This document shows positions 23,789-34,680 of a stretch of DNA of 64,000 bases, in pieces. Made by a program: the position numbers and the translations under genes. The DNA is from Myrica gale (Eukaryota > Streptophyta > Magnoliopsida > Fagales > Myricaceae): contig OZ005613.1 of assembly GCA_963930655.1 (NCBI GenBank), positions 16,252,501 to 16,316,500 on the forward strand, in the 5' to 3' direction. Numbering within the stretch: position 1 is the first letter of the stretch; the number at the start of each line of letters is the position of its first letter. Below the pieces are notes generated by a model that ran no database searches, was not told the origin of the DNA, and saw only the letters and a list, made by a program, of their open reading frames with translations.

Positions 23789-24924
23789 CCGAATAGATGA
23801 GTATGACTTGCGCTAGTTTGAGAAATCTGCAGCTTTAAGAACATGTAAATTTGGGGCTCTAACATGAGGCCGCAACATAAATTATACACGTCACTGACTG
23901 ACATGGAAACCTCGCATTACTTTGTTATTGCCCCGCCCGCCTCCCATTTCTCTAAAACATGTACCAATTTCCTCGAGTGTTTCATAGAACTTCTATTTCT
24001 TTTACAAATGTTGACTCTAGAAATCACTCAGCAGTCATTTCTAAGGTCTGGAGATTCAATTCAACAGAAAACAACGGAAGGGTTTTACTGAAAAGGTGGG
24101 CTAAATAAGTCGCATCTGCCAGATTTTACTATAATCTTTGATATTCAGGGAATCATCCATGATAGGAATGTGATGTGAGTCAACTAGAGTTTGCCAATTA
24201 AGGAAAATAGGAAAGGGGGGCCGGGTCAACTAGAGTTATGCTGAAAAGTAAAAAAAAAAAATTACTTGGAAGACATATCAGTTGCAGGCACGACATGTGA
24301 TGAGAGAGAAGTTGAAACTCAGAATGTGGGAGAGGAGATGGTTCCCACTATTTCACTTGGAATCCTATTACGCAATTTAAAATCTAGATTTTGTTTAGAG
24401 AGTGCTCCTCCACTCTCTGCTAGTGCCTGAACCCTGCTCTAGCGTCATCTCAAATCTAAATTATCCCTGTCGGTGACGCAACGTTATATATACGAATATT
24501 TGGACTTTTATTTTGCTTTATTTTTTGCTCCATCCTTGTCTTCTTGTTCTTGGGTTAGATTTAAGATCCCACGGACGATCTTAAATTGTTTCTTTAAGTT
24601 TTATGGGATCGAGCTTTCAGCTGCCCATGACGTCCAACATTGTATAAACTAAGTACGTACCTCAACGACCGCGTGTCCGTGTCGAAAATCTGCGATGCTT
24701 ATGTTCTGCTTTCAAGTTTGCATCGACGTTGTCCACCCAGAGGTGCCTACTTCCACTATTGTGATACCAAACTCCTCCGTTGTCATCAGAAAATTCACCT
24801 TTCCGGGTTATTTCTAGGTGGTCTTCCAAACAATCATCCATGAAAATTTATTAGTCTCACAATAGTTAGGAAACATATAGCATGACTTCATATAAGCTTG
24901 GAGACACCTTTACCTAGCAAGCCA
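23789..24924. other. Upstream of short paralogue, no gene seen
   Basis: I searched for the missing N-terminal part of the short paralogue on the minus strand and saw nothing matching. No other gene was recognised. Confidence 0.35.
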
Positions 24925-25168
24925 ATTTTCTAAGGTGTAAATCTCCAAGTCATTCAAAAGGTTTCCTAACAAATGTGGGATTGTTACATACCCCAAGCCT
25001 TTTAAGATCAATGCTCACGTTGGTAGAGCACCGTGAGACTTATATTCACATGATTGGCCACTCCGTAGTCGTAGCGGCTGGATAGCACATGAACCCATAA
25101 TCGACGGCTCTAACGATACTATTTGTAATAGACCCACAAAAGGCTTGGAGATTTATACCTTAGAAAAT
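24925..25168. repeat. Foldback repeat next to the copia insertion
   Basis: The arm 24925-24949 (ATTTTCTAAGGTGTAAATCT...) is inverted at 25144-25168 with one mismatch, around a roughly 190-bp spacer. The copia element entered about 20 bp to the right. It is probably an older decayed element. Confidence 0.55.
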
Positions 25169-25190
25169 AGTTGCCTCTAAGATTATATGA

Positions 25191-25497
25191 TGTTGAGGAA
25201 TGTCGTACTTCAAGGCATGACAAGGAAGGACGCAAGACACGGCTTGATTCTTGCCCAAAATCTCAACAACGGTCAAAGGAACAAGGGCCAAATATCACGT
25301 GAGTTTTCCATTGGAAGTAAGTCAGCAAATCACTTGTATATAGAAAGGAGCGTATGCATTAATCCCATTTAATTTCTTGTTCCCCATTTTCTTGTATAAA
25401 TAGGACCATTGTATAGATTGTAAAGCATATCGAATAACAATTATTTTCCCTCATTCGTTCTCTTTTCTCTCTTGGTTCATTATTTTGAGTTTCCACA
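25191..25497 (+). repeat. 5' LTR of the copia element
   Basis: Starts TGTTGAGGAATG and ends TTTCCACA. A TATA-like TATAAATA lies at about 25394-25401, in the position expected for the U3 promoter. The 3' LTR partner is 30155-30459. Confidence 0.9.
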
Positions 25498-25508
25498 TGG
25501 TATCAGAG
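25498..25508 (+). promoter_or_regulatory. Primer-binding site (initiator Met tRNA)
   Basis: TGGTATCAGAG immediately follows the 5' LTR. It is the standard complement to the 3' end of plant initiator methionine tRNA used to prime minus-strand synthesis in copia elements. Confidence 0.9.
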
Positions 25509-26034
25509 GGTTCCTGAGGGTTATTTTCTTATTTTGCATCTTTGTTTTGATTGTCACAAAACAGGGATTGCAACTTTAATTCTCTGCTTCACGTCACCGT
25601 GAACAGATCATATTCGGTTCTTTTATATCACTCAACGTGATTGTCACACGTTGTAGATGATTCTATCTCTTCAGACACTCCTTTCGTTTCATTATTGGAA
25701 GTGAGTTATGTTGGATTTTTCGAAGAGGTTTTTCGTCAAACGGGTTTGCTGCACCTAGTTTTTCGGTGTAAAAGGTTGAAGACGACACTGTGTTGGGTCA
25801 TTCTGTGTTTTTTTTTGCTGTTATTTTATTTTAAACGGGTTTGCATACTTCAGTCAGCTGGGTCATCATTTAATTCATTCGGTCATGTTATCTCAGTTGG
25901 TCCTTATGTACAAAAACTGAAGCCTGGCCCAATCTGTCCACGTCCACGTAGCAAGACCCGGTCCGCATCACAGCCGGCGCCCAGCCTACCCCGGTCCGTT
26001 TCCTAAAAAAAAAAGGTTCAATTTCTTTCCCTTC

Positions 26035-27414
26035 ATGGCTGCCAAGGAAGAGAAATATGACGATCCAACTCATCATCTATACCTCCATCCTTCTGACCAT
26101 CCTGGATTAGTCTTGGTCTCTCATCCACTTAGTGAGGAAATCTATGCCTCATGGAGTCAAGCAATGCTTCTTGCCCTTGAAGCTAAAAATAAGCAAGGGT
26201 TCATCGACGGTACATTTCCTCCACCGACCTTTACCACCTCATCCGAGGCCCGACAATGGAAGCGCTGTAATGTCATGGTAATATCCTGGCTACTCAACTC
26301 CATCTTTAAAGAAATCTCTTCTAATGTGATATATTGTAAGTCTGCTTATTCCATCTGGACTGATTTGAAAGATCGCTACTCCCAAGTTAATGGCCCACGC
26401 CTCTATAAGCTTAAGCAGAATATTAACAATCTTGTTCAAGGCTCTTTGTCTGTTACAGCGTACTTTGCAAAATTAAAGGGCTTATGGGATGAATTGTCCG
26501 AAATTCAATCTCCGTACACATGTACCTGTGGTCTCTGCAAATGTGGCACCCACAAGGAAAATCTGGCCCAGCGAGAATCCGACCATGTCCTCACTTTTCT
26601 TATGGGGCTCAATGATTCTTATGCTACCACTCGTGGCCACATCCTGTTGATGGATCCAATTCCCAATCTCAACCGCACCTACGCCCTCGTTATGAAAGAA
26701 GAACGACACCACAACATTTCATCTCCGCCTCCTCTTGACGACCTTGCCCTAGCAACCACCAACTATCCACCACGATCAGGTCCTCTTAAGAAGTCCCTCA
26801 AGTACACTCACTGCGGGAAAGACGGACACATTGTGGATCGTTGTTACCGCATCCATGGGTATCCATCAGGCCCTCGCAGCCACAAGCTTGTCTCTGGTCC
26901 TAAACACAGTGCTCATCAGGCTTCCACCAGCAGTTTGCCCTTCACTCTTGATCAATGCCAACAACTCTTAGCCATGTTGAACAATTCCCCGTCCATGGCC
27001 AATCACGTAGGTAGCAATGCCTCCTTGTCAGGTAACTCCCACATCGACTCTTTGTGGATTCTTGATAGTGGGGCCACTGATCACATGGTCCACACACCTT
27101 CTGCTTTGTCCCATGCCATTCCTCTCCATGGTCTCACCGTCCGCCTTCTTGATGGTTCTTGTGCTCCTGTCACTCTCATTGGCTTCGTTGTCTTCTCCCC
27201 ACAACTTACACTACACCATGTTCTTTGTGTTCCTAATTTTCAGTTCAACTTAATCTCTGTTCGCACTTTATGTAAAACTCTTCAATGCCTTATCACTTTC
27301 TCATCCGCTTTTTGTCTTATCCAGGACCTACGCTCGATGAAGATGATTGGGATGAGCATTGAGAAGGATGGTCTCTACTATTTCACCAGCACTGCTCGTT
27401 GTCATGTGGCATAG
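26035..27414 (+). CDS. Copia gag and protease region, ends at premature stop
   Basis: 459 codons, opening with a copia-type gag domain (residues about 15-230). A CCHC zinc-knuckle region follows near residue 260, in which the first cysteine is replaced (THCGKDGHIVDRC retains the rest). The aspartic protease active site DSG lies in WILDSGATDH. In intact relatives this frame continues into integrase; here a TAG at 27412-27414 ends it. The altered knuckle would weaken RNA packaging. Described as a defective copy only. Confidence 0.85.
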   Translation: MAAKEEKYDDPTHHLYLHPSDHPGLVLVSHPLSEEIYASWSQAMLLALEAKNKQGFIDGTFPPPTFTTSSEARQWKRCNVMVISWLLNSIFKEISSNVIYCKSAYSIWTDLKDRYSQVNGPRLYKLKQNINNLVQGSLSVTAYFAKLKGLWDELSEIQSPYTCTCGLCKCGTHKENLAQRESDHVLTFLMGLNDSYATTRGHILLMDPIPNLNRTYALVMKEERHHNISSPPPLDDLALATTNYPPRSGPLKKSLKYTHCGKDGHIVDRCYRIHGYPSGPRSHKLVSGPKHSAHQASTSSLPFTLDQCQQLLAMLNNSPSMANHVGSNASLSGNSHIDSLWILDSGATDHMVHTPSALSHAIPLHGLTVRLLDGSCAPVTLIGFVVFSPQLTLHHVLCVPNFQFNLISVRTLCKTLQCLITFSSAFCLIQDLRSMKMIGMSIEKDGLYYFTSTARCHVA

Positions 27415-28612
27415 ACTAGCTCTCAGCTTTGGCACCGCCGTCTTGGTCACATTTCCAATAAAACCTTGTCATCTCTTTCTAGCAATAATTCTGAAATTTG
27501 TACTCCAAATTCAGAACCTTGTTTAATTTGTCCTTAGCTAAACAGACTTGCATTTCCTTTCCACATAGTTCTATCACTTCTCCTACTCATTTTCATCTCT
27601 TACATGTTGATATTTGGGAAGGATACCGAGTGCCATCCATTACTGGTGCTCGATATTTTCTCACTACTGCAGATGATTTTACTCTATCGACTTGGATCTA
27701 TCTCATGCACCACAAATCCAAGGCACGTTCATTTCTCCAAGCTTTCATATATTTTGCAGAAAACTATTTTTCCACCACGGTTAAAATTATCCGTAGTGAT
27801 AATGGCCCAAAATTCACCATTCCTTCATTCTATACTTCCAAAGGCATTTTACACCAAACCAGTTGTGTTTCAACCCCTAACAAAATGGAGTGGGTAAACT
27901 CAAACATCGTCGTCTCCTTAATGTTGCTCGTGCTATGCTCTTTCAAGCTCAGATGTCCCAGCACTTTTGGGGAGATGCTATTCTCACTGCTACCTACCTC
28001 ATAAACCGTACCCCTTATCCTGTTTTAGGTGATTCTATTCCTTACGAAAAATTACATGGGGTCAAACCTTCCAACACCCATCTACGTGTTTTTGGGTGTT
28101 TGTGCAACGCTTCCACCCATCATATTAATCCATACAAATTCGATCCCCGGGCCAGTCGATGCATTTTTATTTGCTATCCTTATCGCCAGAAAGGATATCG
28201 TCTTTATGATCGTTCCACTCATAAGACCTTTGTTTCTCGAGATGTTACTTTATACAAGGACCACTTTCCCTTTGCCTCCTCACCCTCACCTACTGCTCCT
28301 CCCATCCTACCTTGTCCCGTAATTCCTACGGACCCGTCTCCTGATCCTCCCCACCCACTTGTTATTGATTCTCCACCTTCTCCCTCACCTCCATCACCAC
28401 CTGCGTCTCGGAGATCTAGTCGCTCCACCCGGCCACCGACATACTTGCAGGATTTCCATGTTGGACAGGTCCTCCCTTCTCGGCCCGCTCACTCTTCTGC
28501 CTCGGTGTTGGTCCATTCTTCAGGTACCCCTTACTCTCTTTCTAACTTCCTTTATTATGCACGATTATCTCATTCACATCGTGCCTTTACTACTGTCATT
28601 TCTCTTGCATAA
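27415..28612 (+). pseudogene. Copia integrase region, broken
   Basis: Integrase sequence is spread over different frames. The pre-integrase HRRLGH-type zinc motif follows the TAG directly. The frame changes near 27530, and the catalytic core then runs to about 27895 (with FTTADD-like and IRSDNG blocks). A second frame change near 27890 leads to the C-terminal part (RVFGC, FDPRASRCIF), ending at TAA 28610-28612. No continuous integrase can be made. Confidence 0.85.
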
Positions 28613-30184
28613 GAACCCAAGTCTTTTTTGCAGGCTATGGATGACCCCAATTGGCGTGCCACCATGCGTGCCGAAATTGATGCCTTTGAAACCAATCACA
28701 CTTGGATTTTTACTCATCTTTTGTCTGGTAAAACACCCATTGGATGCAAATGGGTCTACAAGGTCAAGCACAACCCTGATGGCACCATTGAGCGGTACAA
28801 GGCTCGCCTCATTGCCAAAGGCTACAGCCAACAGGAAGGCATTGACTACACCGAGACTTTTGCTCAGGTTTCTAAAATGACCACTGTGTGTACCGTTTTA
28901 ACTCTTGCTTCCACTCGCAATTGGCATCTTCATCAACTTGATGTTAACAATGTTTTCCTCTATGGCGATCTTGACGAAGAAGTATACATGCAGCTTCTTC
29001 TGGGATTCAGACGAAAAGGGGAGACTAGAGTTTGCAAACTCGTTAAGTCTCTATATGGACTTAAACAAGCTTCGAGACAATGGTATGTCAAACTCTCTTC
29101 CACTCTCATTAATGCTGGATATCAACAATCCAAGGCCGATTTTTCATTATTTGTCCGATCCCATGAAGGCAATTTTATTGTTATCCTAGTCTATGTGGAT
29201 GACATCATTGTTACAGGAAACAACTTGGAGCAGGTCAATGAGGTCAAGAAGTACCTAGGCGACCACTTCAAACTCAAAGATCTGGGGGTCTTGAAATATT
29301 TCTTGGGTATCGAAGTGGCTTGCTCCCACAAAGGCATATTCATGTCTCAGATGAAGTATGCACTCGAGATTTTAGAAGATACAAGCTTTCTTGGGGCTAA
29401 ACCTGAGAATCTTCCCATGGAATCAAACCTCGCACTCAGCGAGAGTGAAGGTGATCTCATAAAAGATCACTCATCATACAGACGACTCGTTGGTAGACTG
29501 ATTTACCTGGCTATCACAAGACCAGACTTAGCATATCTAGTACATGTGCTTAGCCAATTTATGGACAAGCCACGAATACCACACTTGAATGCAGCGCATA
29601 GAGTTCTACAATACCTTAAGAAATCTCCAGGTCAAGGAGTTTTCTTATCAGCTTCCAGTGAAATCCAGTTACACGCATACTGTGACGCAGATTGGGCTCG
29701 TTGTAGAGGCAACAGACGATCAATCACTGGGTATTGCATTCTACTCGGGAAGTCACCTATTTCTTGGAAGACCAAGAAACAAACAATAGTTTCACGCTCC
29801 TCAGCCGAAGCGGAATTCAAATATATGGCTTCTACATGTTGTGAGATAACTTGATTGAAGTCTTTACTCTCGGATCTTGACGTATTACATCCTCAACCTG
29901 TCAGCCTATACTGTGACAACAACAAGGCTGTCATTCACATAGCTTCAAATCCGGTGTTTCATGAACGAACCAAACATATTGAGATAGACTGTCATGTGGT
30001 TCAAGAGAGGCTCCAGAGTGGCATCATTCAAACAACCTATATACATACAAGCCAGCAACCTGCTGATTTCTTTACCAAAGCCCTTGGAATCTCTCAGTTC
30101 TTATTTGCTCAGCAAGTTGGGTGTCACAAACATCCACGCCAACTTGAAGGGGAGTGTCGAGGAATGTCGTACTTCACGGCATGA
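28613..30184 (+). pseudogene. Copia reverse transcriptase and RNase H, broken by stop
   Basis: From 28628 a 408-codon frame carries the reverse transcriptase, with KARLIAKGY, SLYGLKQASRQW and the catalytic YVDD (about 29192-29203), then the start of RNase H (YCDADWA, SRSSAEAE). A TGA at 29852-29854 interrupts RNase H, whose remaining part ([20 protein letters not shown]) continues in the same frame to 30184. The upstream TAA at 28610 also separates it from integrase in the same frame. Confidence 0.88.
30146..30154 (+). promoter_or_regulatory. Polypurine tract
   Basis: GAAGGGGAG directly before the 3' LTR, the expected plus-strand primer of the copia element. Confidence 0.8.
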
Positions 30185-30459
30185 CAAGAAAGGATGCAAG
30201 ACACGGCTTGATTCTTGCCCAAATCTCAGCAACGATCAAAGGACAAGGGCTAAATATCACGTGAGTTTCCCATTGGAAGAAAGTCAGTTGATCACTTGTA
30301 TATAGAAAGGAGCGTATGCATTAATCCCATTTAATTTCCTGTTTCCCATTTTCTTGTATAAATAGGACCACTGTATAGATTGTAAAACATATCGAATAAC
30401 AATTATGTTCCCTCATTCGTTCTCTTTTCTCTCTTAGTTCATTATTCTGAGTTTCAACA
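30155..30459 (+). repeat. 3' LTR of the copia element
   Basis: Starts TGTCGAGGAATG and ends TTTCAACA. It matches the 5' LTR with about 20 substitutions and two single-base indels by eye. Confidence 0.9.
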
Positions 30460-30659
30460 TATGAAACCATCCCAGATTCGGCTGTCAATGTCATTGCCCT
30501 TAATTAATGCTGTAAATTTTGTATCAAGAAGATTGAAAGAGGCCGGTCTTCATCCTTGGGGAGATACAGAACACTCTGTGGCGTATATAGTATGCAGTAC
30601 CTCAACAAACAAAATTATAGCTGATGTATCTTCTTTTCTTGTTTTGGGTAAGTTAGTAA

Positions 30660-30859
30660 GGTTGTGTTTGTGTTGTAATATTTTTGGTATGAGAATATGT
30701 GTTGGTATTGGGTTTAGTGAAAAGGTGAAGAGAGAGGTAATTTTTTATAATTTTTGTAATTTTTTATATTTTTTTTATGGGAGAGAGAGAGATTATATTA
30801 GAGTATTTTATTAGGAGAGAGATAAAATTTTGGGGATAATTGGATTTGCAAACGCAGCC
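30660..30859. mobile_element. Tourist-like MITE, family B, copy 1
   Basis: A 200-bp element with ends GGTTGTGTTTG and (inverted) GGCTGCGTTTG, flanked by TAA at 30657-30659 and 30860-30862. The family has four members in the window (also 32392, 41146 and 51397). The 3-bp TAA duplication and GG-start ends are those of Tourist-type PIF/Harbinger MITEs. Confidence 0.88.
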
Positions 30860-30862
30860 TAA

Positions 30863-32388
30863 GAATAGAAGTCGAGAATGAAATGAAACTAAAGTATTTC
30901 ATTCAATGAGTATGTTTTACAAGGAATTTATACAATTTAAATACAACAGAAAACTTCAAATTCAAAACAAGTTAGGTTCCACAACTTTCTCCCCTATGGG
31001 CTCTGCAATCTTAAGGAGAGGTCACCTTATTCAATGAGTAAAGTATGTTTTAAAGGGAATTACATAATAGAAAAAAGGCGATTGCCAGCACAAAGTAAGG
31101 ACCCAAAGTCTAATTACAACAACCATCCATCAAAAAATTATCATGGGCATTTTTTTTTCTAAATTGAAATGTGAAATGGGCGACCAAGGTAGCCTAGTCC
31201 CTTTAAATGTGACCATAAGAATCTCTATCCGCTATAGAATATCTGGATTGATCTATAGTTACTACCTATGAGAAAGATGACTATCACCACAACTTCACAA
31301 GAGTGCAATTAATTTTGAAGGCGAGATGTTTGATTCATAGATCTCCATCCTCCACATTCGCTCTTCAGTGCCCTAAATAATATGGATATTTGAAAACACC
31401 AAGCAAATGCTAACCCACATCCAAATTAAGGAAACATTTAAGCCAACACAAGAAGGATCCAAATCTTAATTAAGGAAACATTTAAACAGACAATTAAGGG
31501 TCTCTCAAGCTTGTATACAATTGGAAAACTAGGCTTTAGCACGAAAAATATATCAATGATCTCTTTCCAATTCGAAAATGGTTGATGATGTACTTCCACC
31601 AGTACAGAAGAAAGTGGAATTTAAGAGCTCAAAATCCTCATTGTTACTGTTTAATTGGCTTCAATTATCACCTCATGATACATAATTTTTACAATTATCA
31701 GCGCTCGAAATCCTTCATTCTTTCGATCTTTGGACACCTTGGTCTAGAAGGCTAGAAGAGAATATTATCCTAAGAAATTATCTTTAAAAGATACAAAAAG
31801 ATTTACTCCGCCCAAAGGTCCTCTCCCCGTCGTGAAGATTTACTAGCCTGCACGCTCAGAATGCTTTTCCTTATCTTTCCGGATCCTAAAGATTATTATT
31901 ACCTACCGTCTAGCGCATGTGTCTCGGGATTTAGAAGGAATTAAGGAATTTGTTGACAGGAAAATTAAAATCCAGTTAGAATTAACAAATTGCACCAAAA
32001 TTATTATTTTCTCCACAAAATAAGAAGCGCCCCTTGTTTTAAGAGAGGACTGATTATTCATTCACATTTCATTTGATGATAAAAAATAAATTGAAAACTT
32101 CACTCATTTTATAAAATTACTTGCTCCATCACATTTTTGTCCAGATTTCTATCCGAATTAGTGATGTGGCATGCCACATATTAATATATGGTTATGTGAC
32201 TTACCACATGTTTTAAAGCAAATAAAAATTATAATTATATCAATAGATTAAATAAAAAATATAGTTCACAAAAGGTATTAATTAAATAAAAAAGGTTAAG
32301 CTATAAAAATATATTATCATTTTTATTTATTTTTAAAATGTATGAAAAACTGCATGACCATATATTGACACGTGGTATTTCAAGTCAT
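30863..32388. other. Intergenic, no gene seen
   Basis: No frame with a domain, no splice pattern and no clear repeat border was found. Confidence 0.4.
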
Positions 32389-32391
32389 TAA

Positions 32392-32565
32392 GGGTGCGTT
32401 TGCGGTAAAAATTTCACAAAATATTTCACCAACTCCCAATAAAATACTACAATATAATCTTTTTCTCTCATAAAAAATATAAAAAATTACCTCTCTTCAC
32501 TTTTTCACTAAACTCAATACCAACACTAAACTCAATACCAAAAATTTTATAACACAAACATAACC
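32392..32565. mobile_element. Tourist-like MITE, family B, copy 2
   Basis: 174 bp, opposite orientation to copy 1, with ends GGGTGCGTTTG and ACAAACATAACC. TAA flanks it at 32389-32391 and 32566-32568. An internal phrase (ACTAAACTCAATACCAA) is partly duplicated. Confidence 0.85.
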
Positions 32566-32568
32566 TAA

Positions 32569-33168
32569 TTCAGGTAAAAATCTGGACCGAAATGTGAGGG
32601 ATAGGGTGATTTTGATAGCTTGGCCTAAACCTAATAGTAATTTATCAATTCTAGAAATTCAAATATGTTTTAAAATCACGTAAAAAAAACTAGATAGTGA
32701 TTTTTTATTTTTTCCTTGATTTTTAAGTCAACATATGTATTTCTGTTTATGAAATGTCAAAGTATTTGGAGTCCCTCTGAGCCCGTAGGAACGACTCGTT
32801 TAGGAGCGAAGAGAGGCTGCACATGTTCTACATATTGATATGCTTATCCAGCAAGGAAGTGAAGTTCTGGTCTTCTAGGGTGAAATATATAGTTCGGATA
32901 TTGTTTGAACGTAGGGGAAATTGAAGTTATCCTCTCTGAAGACCAGCGGCGCGGCTGTATTTTAGGCAACAAAAAATTACACAAAAGGAAAAGACCAAAA
33001 GCAAATTGGACTAAAAAAAGAAAGAAGAAAAATAGGGCCTCCCATGCTCTTCATTTTTTGGTAATTACAAGCAAATAGAGGAAGGGGCCTCCTTGTCGCT
33101 AATTCTTCTATGCCCAAAAGAGCAGTATCCATAAAGCTAAAAGCTGTAGGACAAGATTCCTAAACGTT
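32569..33168. other. 3' flank of the long paralogue, no gene seen
   Basis: Non-coding. It contains the probable 3' UTR of the minus-strand gene ending at 33169. Confidence 0.4.
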
Positions 33169-34251
33169 TTAAACACCCTGTGCCTCTAAGAGGGTATTGA
33201 AGTCCTCCCTTGCCTTGCGCAGACAAGGAGTAATGCAAGAAGCTGGCGAGACCGTGTGCGACGCAGGTGTTGATGTAGAAAACCGAACATGTCGCAGCGG
33301 TGATTCATCTAATTTCTTGGCTGTTGCTCTCATCGACCTATTCTTTAGAATCCCTTTCGGATTATTATCGAAGATGAAAGCTGCTGTAACTGGTGAATGT
33401 TCATCACTGACACTAGTTCTGATCAACTCCAGGGGCAGATCGAAGTAGAGATTCTTGGAGTCTCCTTCCGGGTCGTGTGTTCCAGCTGCTGAAGCCCAAG
33501 ACCCACATTCGAATTTTTCCAGGGAAGCTCTCTTGGATATGCCATATTGACTCTCTGCTTCTTCCTTTCTTGCTCTCAGTACTGGCTTTCCCTTACTAAA
33601 GCCTGGCAGGAACAGGCAGGCGCCGCATTTAAATTCCTTATCACTAGCATCGGAACTCCTCGCATTCCTGTTGATATCTCTGTTGGTTTCGGTGTTGAAA
33701 AAGTTGGCGGAGTACCTGTTATCATATTCAGATACATCTTGTTTAGTCAGCCAAAGGTCCAAATCATCGGTGGATACGCGTGTTCTTCCTTCACAGCACG
33801 ATTTGCTCCTTCGCAAGTGAATCTCTTGTTGCGAAGTTAAATAATCCTCCGCTGCTGATTGCTGGAGAGCCAAATTACTGACTTTGCGAGTAAAAGCTTT
33901 GGCTTCATCCCTTAATTTCTTCTTCGAGCTGAATCGAAGAGATGAGCTGGCCGAGTTTGGGAGGCTGCAACTTAAGAACTTGGTTCTTGCAGCTGGTATA
34001 GGTGGCGGAAGCAGCATTTGACCAAGGCTCGACTTTCTCATCGATGATCCTTTCAAGGATATTGGATCCACCGAAATTTGCTTCTTCTCCACAGGCAAGA
34101 AATCAAAGTCATATGGAAGAAGGTCAGGATGAATACCAGTATCTGTATCTACCTCAACTCCATCGTGAAGCTCATCTTCCTCTTGGAAGCCATTTTCCGG
34201 GGTTGGAATCTCAAACTCCCAGGGATGCTCAACAGTCACATGGACATCCAT
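33169..34251 (-). CDS. Uncharacterised plant protein, long paralogue
   Basis: 360 aa from the first in-frame ATG (34251). The open frame extends about 40 codons further upstream without an ATG, so a spliced 5' exon cannot be excluded. The N-terminus is acidic (HPWEFEIPTPENG), followed by a Ser/Lys-rich segment (S..RFSSKKKLRDEAKAFTRK). Conserved blocks shared with 23072-23788 come next: RSKSCCEGRT, EFKCGACLFLPGFSKGKP, SLEKFECGSWASA, FDLPLELIRTSV, SPVTAAFIFDNNPKGILK, HVRFSTS and KAREDFNTLLE. There is no membrane span or enzyme motif. The family is plant-specific and I know no proven function; some database names in this family call it histidine-kinase-like, which nothing in the sequence supports. 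Confidence 0.8.
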   Translation of the reverse strand: MDVHVTVEHPWEFEIPTPENGFQEEDELHDGVEVDTDTGIHPDLLPYDFDFLPVEKKQISVDPISLKGSSMRKSSLGQMLLPPPIPAARTKFLSCSLPNSASSSLRFSSKKKLRDEAKAFTRKVSNLALQQSAAEDYLTSQQEIHLRRSKSCCEGRTRVSTDDLDLWLTKQDVSEYDNRYSANFFNTETNRDINRNARSSDASDKEFKCGACLFLPGFSKGKPVLRARKEEAESQYGISKRASLEKFECGSWASAAGTHDPEGDSKNLYFDLPLELIRTSVSDEHSPVTAAFIFDNNPKGILKNRSMRATAKKLDESPLRHVRFSTSTPASHTVSPASCITPCLRKAREDFNTLLEAQGV

Positions 34252-34458
34252 TTCAACTCCATTGTAAATGGCATATGCTTCCCGGGAGCTGTGTTTTGTG
34301 GGAGGAATCACAGCATGTGTAGCCGGAAGAGCTATTGGGGTGAAAGACGCAGATTGTGAGATGGAGATCAGGGGGACTGGACTACTTAAAAAGAGGAAGA
34401 AGAATCATCGGTAACTTAGGACGTGCGTAATATGTCCACCAACCACCACCGGCCATGG

Positions 34459-34680
34459 TTATTGTGTGAGTGAGGTTATGGTGTGAGTGTGTGAGTAGAC
34501 GGGTAAGATTAGAAGTTGAGAAATCTAATGGCCGCAAAAATGTCACATCATTTAATGAAACCGGGTCGGTTTCGCGGGTCGGGTTAGCGAGTCGGGTTCA
34601 TTAAATGATGTGACGTTTTTTCAGCTATTAGATTTCTCAACTTCTAATCTCACCCGTCCACTCATACACTCCCACAATAA
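34459..34680. repeat. Long inverted repeat upstream of the long paralogue
   Basis: The left arm from 34459 (TTATTGTGTGAG...) and the right arm ending at 34680 are reverse complements over most of about 90-100 bp, including a 24-bp block AGATTAGAAGTTGAGAAATC.. with no mismatch. The loop is rich in CGGGT. It looks like a foldback MITE. The TGTGAGTG and CGGGTC motifs recall the MULE termini, so a Mutator-type origin is possible. No target duplication was secured. Confidence 0.7.

Larger units (their letters stand above)
25191..30459 (+). mobile_element. Ty1/copia LTR retrotransposon, complete ends, defective coding
   Basis: A 5269-bp element with long terminal repeats at 25191-25497 and 30155-30459, both starting TGT and ending ACA. 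It is flanked by the 5-bp duplication TATGA (25186-25190, 30460-30464). The primer-binding site TGGTATCAGAG follows the first LTR and the purine tract GAAGGGGAG precedes the second. Domain order is gag, protease, integrase, reverse transcriptase, RNase H, the copia arrangement. By eye the LTRs differ at about 20 positions plus two 1-bp indels over roughly 305 bp, so the insertion is not recent. Coding is interrupted by stops and frame changes listed under the sub-features, so it cannot be autonomous. Confidence 0.95.

Noticed and set aside
23072..34251. Histidine kinase identity for the two paralogues
   Set aside because: No H-box, ATPase or receiver motifs; such a name would be an annotation carry-over.
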